Of a stretch of DNA of 21,281 nt, positions 1 to 5,468 are shown piece by piece. The notes under the pieces are model-generated. The model was not told the DNA's origin, searched no databases, and saw only the letters and a program-made list of their open reading frames with translations. The position numbers were made by a program, and so were the translations under genes. How positions within the stretch are numbered: position 1 is the first letter of the stretch; every line of letters begins with the position of its first letter. This DNA comes from JBLMZH01 sp050258715 (GTDB taxonomy: Bacteria; Patescibacteriota; Doudnabacteria; UBA920; O2-02-FULL-48-8): assembly GCA_050258715.1 (NCBI GenBank), contig JBLMZH010000039.1:1-21281 (forward strand), written 5' to 3'.

Positions 1-47
1 AGGAGGTATTAATATTGACGAGGCTGTGTGCGTGGTTCATGTAAGCA

Positions 48-75
48 ATTATACTAGATTGATTATTGCTGTCAA
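48..75 (-). promoter_or_regulatory. Consensus sigma70-type promoter firing out of the left edge
   Basis: Read on the minus strand, a perfect -35 hexamer TTGACA (70-75) and a perfect -10 hexamer TATAAT (48-53) are separated by 16 bases. The gene it drives lies beyond the window. The first ATG (38-40) falls almost exactly at the predicted transcription start and stays open for the 13 codons visible, so the downstream gene could be leaderless, or this could simply be 5' leader. It sits just past the parB stop codon, so the downstream gene is not dependent on parB read-through. Confidence 0.7.
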
Positions 76-88
76 ATGATTGCGTTTC

Positions 89-1099
89 CTAGTTTAGCTT
101 TGAAAGCTTTTCCATAAAACCGTTCAACTCTTCCTGGGAATAAAATTCTATCATGATCTTTCCGCTTTCTCCCGATTTCTGGATTTTAACCTTGGTCCCA
201 AGCTTGCCTCTTAATTCCGATTCCATGGCCGCCACTTCAGGATCAGAGGAGTGCCGCTGGTTTTTGACCTGTTTGGGCCGTTCCATCAGCTGCCGGACGC
301 GCTCTTCGACTTGTCTTACGGTCATGTTATCCCGGACGATCTCCTCGAACATGGCCAGCTGTTTTTCCAGGCCCGGAAGGGAGACAATCGGGCGGGCATG
401 CCCCTCGTTGATAATTCCTTCAGCCACGGCCCGCTGGATCTTAAGCGGCAAATTTAAAAGCCGCAGCATGTTCGTGACTGTCGGACGACCCTTGCCTACT
501 TTTTTTGCAACCTCTTCCTGGGTCAGCTTGTATTGATCTATAAGCTGCTGGTAAGCCTGCGCTTCTTCGATCGGATCGAGGTTGTGCCGCTGGATGTTTT
601 CGATCAAAGCCAGCTCCAGTTTTTGCTGCTCCGCCATGGCGTCCCGGATGATGACCGGCACATGCGTGAGCCCGGCAAGCTGGGCGGCCCGAAGCCTGCG
701 TTCGCCGACGATCAGCTGAAACTCGCCGTTCGGCAGCGGAATGACAACCAAAGGCTGCAAGATCCCGTGCTCTTTGATGGAATTAGACAGTTCCCGCAGA
801 TACTCTTCCTTGAAAACTTTTTTGGGCTGCCAGGGATTCGGCTTGATCTTCGAAGCCTCAACGTGGCTTAAAGTCCCGGTCTGAGGGATGTTCGTCAGTT
901 CGACCACGGAGGAACCAAGGATCTTTGCTTCCGCCTGAGTCTTTATAGCTGCGGCCGTTTCAACTTTTGGCTCGACCTTAACTTCTTCAATGACCGAAGG
1001 CTTTGTCGGCAATTCAAATTCCTCAAAAACCGGGTCTGCGACCGGCTGGTCAGATCCGGGAATGATTATTGGTTCAAGACTGCTTCCAAATTTGTCCAT
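89..1099 (-). CDS. parB: ParB/Spo0J-family chromosome partitioning protein
   Basis: DNA-binding CTPase clamp that loads at parS sites and organises the origin region for segregation with ParA. The 336-residue protein has a long, probably disordered N-terminus (about 1-75), then the ParB/sulfiredoxin-like nuclease-fold domain (about 78-175) with the nucleotide-binding GERRLRA motif (132-138) and ENIQR (167-171). The helix-turn-helix starts around 192 (LTQEEVAKKVGKGRPTVTN), INEGHAR follows at 230-236, and a C-terminal dimerisation segment spans about 290-336. The ATG at 1097-1099 has no Shine-Dalgarno sequence and lies only a few bases from the predicted transcription start, so translation may be nearly leaderless. 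No parA and no parS-like palindrome are seen in the window. Family assignment is secure; the N-terminal extension is longer than in most ParB proteins. Confidence 0.95.
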   Translation of the reverse strand: MDKFGSSLEPIIIPGSDQPVADPVFEEFELPTKPSVIEEVKVEPKVETAAAIKTQAEAKILGSSVVELTNIPQTGTLSHVEASKIKPNPWQPKKVFKEEYLRELSNSIKEHGILQPLVVIPLPNGEFQLIVGERRLRAAQLAGLTHVPVIIRDAMAEQQKLELALIENIQRHNLDPIEEAQAYQQLIDQYKLTQEEVAKKVGKGRPTVTNMLRLLNLPLKIQRAVAEGIINEGHARPIVSLPGLEKQLAMFEEIVRDNMTVRQVEERVRQLMERPKQVKNQRHSSDPEVAAMESELRGKLGTKVKIQKSGESGKIMIEFYSQEELNGFMEKLSKLN

Positions 1100-1111
1100 A
1101 TTTATGCTGAA

Positions 1112-1140
1112 ATTCTATCAAATAAAAACCTTAAGGTAAA
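1112..1140 (-). promoter_or_regulatory. parB promoter with a palindrome over the -35 side
   Basis: On the minus strand an extended -10 element TGATAGAAT (TAGAAT at 1112-1117, TG at 1119-1120) is preceded 17 bases upstream by a weak -35, TTTACC (1135-1140). The 10-base perfect palindrome ACCTTAAGGT (1128-1137) overlaps the -35/spacer and could be an operator; that role is inference. The predicted RNA start is only about 6 bases before the parB ATG. Confidence 0.55.
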
Positions 1141-1150
1141 ATTTTGCTTA

Positions 1151-1182
1151 AAAAAGAAGGCTAATGGACTGTCCATTAGCCT
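1151..1182 (-). terminator. Rho-independent terminator of the small zinc-ribbon gene
   Basis: A perfect 11-bp inverted repeat (1158-1168 with 1172-1182, 3-base loop) is followed on the minus strand by a T-rich run (complement of 1151-1157). The stem includes the stop codon (1176-1178) of the upstream small gene, so the terminator overlaps the end of the coding region. Confidence 0.85.
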
Positions 1183-1373
1183 AACTGGGGAGTCGAAGTC
1201 CGATAGAAACTGAAACGTTCGCCTGTATAACCACAGAAAGGACAATACAGTTTTCCGTCCACCTTCCTAAACTGGCTTATCGGCGCTGAATACTGGCAGC
1301 CGTCTGATCCGCAAATTACCCGCTGAAAACGGGGGTCGTCTTCTTCAGGCTTCGTACTTCGACTGTTTTCCAT
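1176..1373 (-). CDS. Small zinc-ribbon protein, function unknown
   Basis: A 65-residue protein starting MENSRSTKPEEDD. It has a charged N-terminus followed by two cysteine pairs, CGSDGC and CPFC, spaced as in a treble-clef or zinc-ribbon fold, and it ends in a short aromatic tail (FSFYRTSTPQLG). I do not recognise the family; nucleic-acid or protein binding is a guess. The start is set by the ATG at 1371-1373, which has a perfect AGGAGG just upstream; a longer reading from a TTG at 1403 adds ten residues but would start upstream of that site. The gene is a self-contained unit with an extended -10 promoter, a strong ribosome site and a terminator overlapping its stop codon, which suggests high expression for so small a protein. 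Confidence 0.75.
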   Translation of the reverse strand: MENSRSTKPEEDDPRFQRVICGSDGCQYSAPISQFRKVDGKLYCPFCGYTGERFSFYRTSTPQLG

Positions 1374-1377
1374 TCGG

Positions 1378-1383
1378 CCTCCT
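1378..1383 (-). promoter_or_regulatory. Shine-Dalgarno site that fixes the start of the zinc-ribbon gene
   Basis: AGGAGG on the minus strand, four bases before the ATG at 1371-1373. It is one of only two full-consensus ribosome sites noticed in the window; most operon genes here have weak or no such site. Confidence 0.75.
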
Positions 1384-1403
1384 TGGGTTGGTACGATTGG
1401 CAA

Positions 1404-1412
1404 ATTATAGCA
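1404..1412 (-). promoter_or_regulatory. Extended -10 promoter of the zinc-ribbon gene
   Basis: On the minus strand TGCTATAAT: a TG at 1411-1412 and the perfect -10 TATAAT at 1404-1409. No good -35 is visible in the A-rich stretch upstream, as is common with extended -10 promoters. The predicted leader is about 24 bases and includes the AGGAGG site. Confidence 0.65.
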
Positions 1413-1427
1413 ACTATTTTTAAAAAC

Positions 1428-1460
1428 AAAAAATGCCCTTTACAAAAGGGCAAAAAATTT
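1428..1460 (-). terminator. Terminator ending the tRNA-Leu transcript
   Basis: A 7-bp stem (1435-1441 with 1445-1451, 3-base loop) is flanked by A runs on the plus strand, giving a T-tract on the minus-strand RNA. It lies about 250 bases beyond the tRNA 3' end, so the primary tRNA transcript would carry the whole repeat region as trailer. The A/T flanks on both sides could also let it work in the other direction. Confidence 0.7.
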
Positions 1461-1476
1461 TCGTTTTTGAATGAAG

Positions 1477-1508
1477 GCGGGAGTCACTCCTATACAGTTG
1501 GTGCCGCT
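1477..1508. repeat. Direct repeat copy A, containing the tRNA-Leu 3' end
   Basis: A 32-base segment that matches 1678-1709 with two mismatches, exactly 201 bases apart. On the minus strand it contains AGCGGCACCA, the last ten bases of tRNA-Leu including the CCA, followed by the same flanking sequence that follows the true tRNA. The T-arm is not duplicated. Confidence 0.8.
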
Positions 1509-1512
1509 ATCG

Positions 1513-1535
1513 TCCCACTCGCTTCACTCGTGGGA
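1513..1535. repeat. Palindrome P1 next to repeat copy A
   Basis: A 6-bp inverted repeat TCCCAC/GTGGGA (1513-1518 with 1530-1535) around an 11-base loop. The layout, flanks (G before, TTTC after) and loop resemble the palindrome at 1602-1626, so the two look like members of one small palindromic family. Confidence 0.6.
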
Positions 1536-1585
1536 TTTCAAATCTTTAATTTAAGTATGTGTTCAAAAATCGAACCTGTTTCCAA

Positions 1586-1626
1586 TTGGTGCCGAAGGAG
1601 GTCCCGCTGCACTTCGTTTCGCGGGA
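1586..1626. repeat. Second tRNA-3'-end-like segment with palindrome P2
   Basis: On the minus strand CGGCACCAA (1586-1594) repeats the tRNA-Leu terminus. Next to it is a 6-bp inverted repeat TCCCGC/GCGGGA (1602-1607 with 1621-1626) with a 13-base loop. A GGTTCGA-like T-arm fragment occurs at about 1570-1576. This looks like a decayed tRNA 3' end carrying a palindromic insert. Confidence 0.5.
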
Positions 1627-1677
1627 TTTCGCCTTTTTAAAAGCTTGAATTAATGTGGCTCAAGACTCTCTCCCTTC

Positions 1678-1709
1678 GCGGGGGTCGCTCCTATACAGTT
1701 GGTGCCGCT
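1678..1709. repeat. Direct repeat copy B, spanning the tRNA-Leu 3' end
   Basis: The partner of 1477-1508. This copy covers the real acceptor-stem 3' strand and CCA of the tRNA (1700-1709) plus 22 bases of downstream flank. The two copies bound a 201-base unit. Confidence 0.8.
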
Positions 1710-1786
1710 GGTCGGAATCGAACCGACACGGCTGTAAAGCCACACGATTTTGAGTCGTGCGTGTCTGCCAGTTCCACCACAGCGGC
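1700..1786 (-). tRNA. tRNA-Leu, anticodon CAA
   Basis: The 87-base gene folds by eye into a complete class II tRNA. The acceptor GCCGCTG pairs with CAGCGGC, the D arm has GTGG and a GGCAGA loop, and the anticodon stem CACGA/TCGTG holds the loop CTCAAAA, giving anticodon CAA (reads UUG). The long variable arm GGCT/AGCC identifies leucine, and the T arm is GTCGG/CCGAC with TTCGATT. The CCA end is encoded (1700-1702). It has its own promoter just after the Clp-like gene's stop codon, so it need not be processed from the operon transcript. Confidence 0.95.
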
Positions 1787-1817
1787 ATCAACTACACGGG
1801 AATTTTATTTGCACTTC

Positions 1818-1846
1818 ATTTTATCCCAAACTCCCGGGATTTGCAA
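1818..1846 (-). promoter_or_regulatory. tRNA-Leu promoter
   Basis: Minus-strand -35 TTGCAA (1841-1846) and -10 TAAAAT (1818-1823) with an ideal 17-base spacer. The start would be near 1811, about 25 bases before the tRNA 5' end. The element lies in the short gap after the stop codon at 1850-1852. Confidence 0.6.
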
Positions 1847-1849
1847 AGG

Positions 1850-4306
1850 CTAAGCTGCGTTCAGTACTTCGGCCTTAAGCTCGACAACCTGGCCTCGTTT
1901 GATTGAGCCGTCCAAAATTCCGCTGGCGATATAGTTTTCAACATGCTCCTGCACGAATCTTCGAAGCGGTCTTGCGCCAAATTCGGGGCTGTATGCTTTG
2001 TCCACGATAAGCTTCAAAAGCTCGGGCGTTGCTTTGATGCTGATCTCCTTGTCCAAAAGCCTCTTGTTGAGGCCCTTAATGATCAGTCCCGCGACCTTGA
2101 TCAGCTCGTCCTGGCTTAAGGGGGCAAACAGGACAATGCCGTCAAAACGGTTCAAAAATTCCGGCCGGAAGATCTGGCCCTTTTGGATGTAATCCAAAAC
2201 CTGCTCGTTCGTCTGAACTTTTCCGGCCTTAACAGACTGCCTGATAAGCTCGGCACCGGCATTGGAAGTGGCAATGACCATGGTGTTGGTGAAATCGATC
2301 TTGCGGCCCAAGGCGTCAGTCAGCCAGCCTTCATCCAAAACCTGAAGAAAAAGATCCAAAACTTTGGGGTGCGCTTTTTCTATTTCATCCAAAAGCACGA
2401 TGGAGAAAGGATGGTCAATCACCGCTTCTGTCAGGTAGCCACCCTGCCTCGAATCTTTGTCGCCGATCAAACGGTTTATGGAATGGATTTCCTGGTACTC
2501 GGACATATCCAATCTAATTATCCGGCTTTCGCTGCCGAAATAAACCGCGGCCAAAGCCTTGGTCGTTTCGGTCTTTCCCACGCCGGTCGGCCCCAGAAAC
2601 AGGAAGCTGCCGATCGGGCGCTTTTCCGACCTGACCCCGGAACGCGCCCTCCTTAGGGCGTTCGAAATTTCAACAATGGCCTTGTCTTGGCCCACGATCC
2701 GCTCATGCAAAAGCTGCTCCATATTTATCAAAGTGCTCTTTTCCTCGCCCGCCACCTGCTCGACCGGGATCTGCGTGCGCTCCGTCACTACCCGCTGAAC
2801 ATCCTCCACCAAAACGGTCCGCCGATTCTGTTTGGTGTTGACGTAAATTGAGACCGCATCCATTATCTCCAGCGATTTTTCCGGATTGGGCAGGGATTGG
2901 ATGAGCTTGGTCGCAAGCCTGACGATTTCCTTCAGAGCATAAAGCGTGAAGAACAAACCCGTCCTGGCTTCGATCGGCCGCACGTGGTCCTCAAGGATGG
3001 CCAAAGTTTCGTCAAAACCCGGCTCCTTAACTTCAATCTTGCCAAACCAGCGCATCAGTTCCGCGTTCTTTCCGATCGTGGCTTGAAATCCTTCCTGCCG
3101 GGTAAGTCCGATAATTTTAAGCCGCGATTTAAGAAACGGCAGCAGCGCTTCGGTTGCGTTAACCCTACCGACTTCCTGGGCATTGTCGAAAAATGCGTCA
3201 ATATCATTGACCACGAGGATAACATTGCCCGACCACATGGCTTCGGTAAACAACAGCCTGATCTTATCGATGCTTGAGGCTTGGGCCACTGAACTGCTTA
3301 AGATCGAGGACGAATCGATTTGAATGAGCCTGATGTACTGCAAAGGCCTCAGCACTTCCCCGCTGTTGATTAAAGCCGCAAGATTTTGAATAATGGCATG
3401 TCGTCCCACGCCCGGTTCCCCCACGACCACTGCGTTATGCGTGCCATCCACCAAAAATTGCTCAATCTGCTCGATGTACTTTTTATGCCCGTAAATGTGC
3501 GCCGGCTTGCTGTATTCGACGGCTTGCGTCAGATCGCGCCCGACCTTGTCCAAATTCGGCGTATATCCCGCGGACCAGTCCTTGCCGATCCCTTTAACGC
3601 GCAGCAGCCGTTCAGGCTCCCAAAAACGCTGGTCGAGCCTTCTGTAATGGTCATGCCTTCTCATCCAATGAAAGACCTCAAGCCAATCTTCTTCCTTCAC
3701 GTCAACTTCGAACATCAAGTCTTTAAACTTCAGGTCCAATTGGTACAGGGCGACTATCAAGTGCGGCACGTCCAAAACCGAAGTTCCTTCTTTGGCCATT
3801 ATTTCCGCCGCTTTAAGCAAGAAAGTATTAAGGTCAACGGTCTGGTCCCCCAAGTTCCTGGCTTTTGCAAGAAAATCCGGCAGGACAAGATTCAGCCGTT
3901 TTAAGCTCAGCCTGAAGTCAGCCGTTCCAGACAGATGAATTAAGAATGCTCTGGTTGAAAATCCGTCCTTAACCCCACTGAAATAAACCGCGCGGGCGGT
4001 TCTGAAATTCGCCAGTTGTCCGAGGCGGTTTTCACTCACAAGCGCAGCCAATTCCGGTTCGGAGTGATAATGATTTTCTTCGAGGTCGGACAAAAACAGC
4101 CAGTAGACGAGATTGATCAAAAACAAAGCTCCGAAAATTCTGGCAATGCGAAACAGTTGCGGCTGCTCCAATGCCAAAGCGACTAAGACCAGGACCAGAC
4201 CGATAAAAAAGAAGGCAAAACAGACAAATCCGGCAACCCGCTTTGAATAAGCCGCTTCCAGGCGGATCGCTCCCAAATATTTCGATTCGGAAAGGAATTT
4301 GCGCAT
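1850..4306 (-). CDS. Membrane-anchored Clp/Hsp100-like double AAA+ ATPase with degenerate first module
   Basis: An 818-residue relative of ClpA/ClpB/ClpC. Two hydrophobic helices (about 24-46 and 54-73) anchor the N-terminus; residues about 160-195 resemble half of a Clp_N domain. The linker TPNLDKVGRDL (249-259) is typical of Clp proteins. In D1, Walker A reads GEPGVGRH (296-303), with the usual K-T replaced by R-H, the Walker B acidic pair is N-D (367-368), and the KYRG pore loop is absent. D2 has Walker A GPTGVGKT (572-579), Walker B IVLLDE (636-641), sensor-1 TSN (680-682), an arginine finger in FLNRFD and sensor-2 GARPLRR (777-783). However, the GYVG pore loop is replaced by LIGDKDSRQGGYLTEA (613-628). 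No long M-domain and no clear ClpP-binding IGF loop are visible. The ATG at 4304-4306 is one base after the upstream stop codon; a TTG at 4357 would add 17 residues. Last gene of the operon. Confidence 0.88.
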   Translation of the reverse strand: MRKFLSESKYLGAIRLEAAYSKRVAGFVCFAFFFIGLVLVLVALALEQPQLFRIARIFGALFLINLVYWLFLSDLEENHYHSEPELAALVSENRLGQLANFRTARAVYFSGVKDGFSTRAFLIHLSGTADFRLSLKRLNLVLPDFLAKARNLGDQTVDLNTFLLKAAEIMAKEGTSVLDVPHLIVALYQLDLKFKDLMFEVDVKEEDWLEVFHWMRRHDHYRRLDQRFWEPERLLRVKGIGKDWSAGYTPNLDKVGRDLTQAVEYSKPAHIYGHKKYIEQIEQFLVDGTHNAVVVGEPGVGRHAIIQNLAALINSGEVLRPLQYIRLIQIDSSSILSSSVAQASSIDKIRLLFTEAMWSGNVILVVNDIDAFFDNAQEVGRVNATEALLPFLKSRLKIIGLTRQEGFQATIGKNAELMRWFGKIEVKEPGFDETLAILEDHVRPIEARTGLFFTLYALKEIVRLATKLIQSLPNPEKSLEIMDAVSIYVNTKQNRRTVLVEDVQRVVTERTQIPVEQVAGEEKSTLINMEQLLHERIVGQDKAIVEISNALRRARSGVRSEKRPIGSFLFLGPTGVGKTETTKALAAVYFGSESRIIRLDMSEYQEIHSINRLIGDKDSRQGGYLTEAVIDHPFSIVLLDEIEKAHPKVLDLFLQVLDEGWLTDALGRKIDFTNTMVIATSNAGAELIRQSVKAGKVQTNEQVLDYIQKGQIFRPEFLNRFDGIVLFAPLSQDELIKVAGLIIKGLNKRLLDKEISIKATPELLKLIVDKAYSPEFGARPLRRFVQEHVENYIASGILDGSIKRGQVVELKAEVLNAA

Positions 4307-4307
4307 G

Positions 4308-4670
4308 TTAAACGAAAAGATAGATGACAATCGCGATCCCCGCATACCAGCCGACAAAACAAACCGCAGTAGTGGAAAAAATCAAAACTTCCAGAAGCAA
4401 TCCGACAACGATGAAGAACGTCCTGAAAATCGCGCCGAAGCAGCGCGAAATAAAGTTCCAGGCCAGCGTGTGGAAAAAAACCGCAAAATCAAAACCCCGG
4501 CCGTAGGACGTGATGTCCTTGTGCCAGGGCGAAAGTATCCTCGGAATAAAAAAGCCGATGGAGAAAAAATGCCAGCACCAGATCATGAAATTCTTCCCGT
4601 TCTCAAGGATCCTCATGGGGAAGGACAGAAAGTACCAGTTGAAGAATTGGATTGGAAGGGAACCGGACAT
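4308..4670 (-). CDS. Small multi-pass membrane protein coupled to the Clp-like ATPase
   Basis: A 120-residue, strongly hydrophobic protein with two or three membrane segments (about 27-45 and a long stretch from about 78 to 120 that probably crosses twice). Between them lies a polar, aromatic loop (SPWHKDITSYGRGFD, 47-61) that looks conserved in style. No family is recognised. The start ATG (4668-4670) is 12 bases after the uppP stop, and the stop TAA (4308-4310) is one base before the Clp-like ATG, so translation of the two is probably coupled. Hydrophobic pattern, position and spacing support a real gene. A role as membrane partner or adaptor for the ATPase is inference only. The plus-strand readings over this region are shadows. 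Confidence 0.75.
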   Translation of the reverse strand: MSGSLPIQFFNWYFLSFPMRILENGKNFMIWCWHFFSIGFFIPRILSPWHKDITSYGRGFDFAVFFHTLAWNFISRCFGAIFRTFFIVVGLLLEVLIFSTTAVCFVGWYAGIAIVIYLFV

Positions 4671-4682
4671 TTTGTTTCTTTC

Positions 4683-5459
4683 TTAACGGATCAAAAACCA
4701 GAAAGCCAAAGCCAGAGCGATCCTGTAAATTCCAAACGAGGTAAAGCTCTTGCTTTGCACGAACTTGAGGAACCCTTTGACCGCGATGATGGCCACGATG
4801 AAGGCCGCCACAAATCCGATGGCCAGGGTTGTAAATTGCGACGAAGAAAATGCGTGAGCGCTCTTATAAAGATCATATCCGCTGGCCGCAACCATGGTCG
4901 GAATCGCCAACAGAAAAGAAAATTCGACGATCGCCCGCCTTTCGATTTTAAGCGCCAGCCCGCCGATAATGGTCGCCGCGGCCCTTGAAACCCCTGGAAC
5001 AATGGCGATTGACTGAAAAAGTCCGATCAATAAAGCTTGGGGATAAGTTATATTCTTCACTTCCTGTCCGGCGTTTTCGATCTTTTTCCCCCAGGTCATT
5101 TCAAAAACGATGATAATAATCCCGCCGATAAGCAGTGCCCATAGGACCACGCTTTCGTTTCCTAAAAGGCGGCTTTTAAGAAGCGGGTAAACAAAAAATC
5201 CGATCAGGCCCGTGGGTATAAAAGCCGCGATGAGCTTGGGCCAGAACTTGATGTTGCCCCAAAGAAACTTCCAATAGATGACGACCACCGAGGCGATGGC
5301 GCCGAGCTGAATGACAATCTCAAAGGTCTTGTAGAAATCGGAATCCGGAACGGATAACAGCTTGCCGGCCAAAATCAAGTGCCCGGTTGACGAAATCGGC
5401 AAAAATTCCGTTAAGCCTTCGATCACTCCCAAAATTATTGTCTGCCAAAGATGAAGCAT
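4683..5459 (-). CDS. uppP: Undecaprenyl-diphosphatase (UppP/BacA family)
   Basis: Integral membrane phosphatase that converts undecaprenyl diphosphate to undecaprenyl phosphate, recycling the lipid carrier for peptidoglycan and other envelope polymers. The 258 residues are the usual length. The signature EGLTEFLPISSTGH is near the N-terminus (E14 and E18 form the E-xxx-E motif) and the second motif is PGVSRAAATI, with the catalytic arginine kept but the common SRSG varied to SRAA. About eight hydrophobic segments follow the family pattern. It is 9 bases downstream of glyA and 12 bases upstream of the small membrane protein gene, within the operon. Members of this family also confer bacitracin tolerance when abundant. 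Confidence 0.95.
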   Translation of the reverse strand: MLHLWQTIILGVIEGLTEFLPISSTGHLILAGKLLSVPDSDFYKTFEIVIQLGAIASVVVIYWKFLWGNIKFWPKLIAAFIPTGLIGFFVYPLLKSRLLGNESVVLWALLIGGIIIIVFEMTWGKKIENAGQEVKNITYPQALLIGLFQSIAIVPGVSRAAATIIGGLALKIERRAIVEFSFLLAIPTMVAASGYDLYKSAHAFSSSQFTTLAIGFVAAFIVAIIAVKGFLKFVQSKSFTSFGIYRIALALAFWFLIR

Positions 5460-5468
5460 GTTTTATTT

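Noticed and set aside
1..46. AGGAGGT at the left edge as a ribosome site for a plus-strand gene
   Set aside because: The only suitably spaced start (TTG at 15) gives a nine-codon frame ending at TAA; no gene follows.
89..1403. Replication origin or parS sites near parB
   Set aside because: No cluster of DnaA boxes and no TGTTTCACGTGAAACA-like palindrome seen here or elsewhere in the window; parB alone does not place the origin.
1404..1699. CRISPR-like array in the repeat region
   Set aside because: Only two long repeats 201 bases apart plus related palindromes, with no regular repeat-spacer pattern; the repeats derive from the tRNA terminus.
1825..1842. Inverted repeat ATCCC/GGGAT after the Clp-like gene as an operon terminator
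   Set aside because: Only five base pairs with no T-tract; the sequence is better explained as spacer of the tRNA promoter.
4307..4357. Extended TTG start for the Clp-like ATPase
   Set aside because: It would overlap the upstream membrane protein gene by 50 bases, whereas the ATG one base after that gene's stop gives a natural coupled start directly before the first membrane helix.
4299..4988. 229-codon plus-strand open frame
   Set aside because: It lies antisense to the small membrane protein and uppP, is very rich in charged and low-complexity residues, and has no promoter or ribosome site. It is a shadow of the hydrophobic genes on the other strand.
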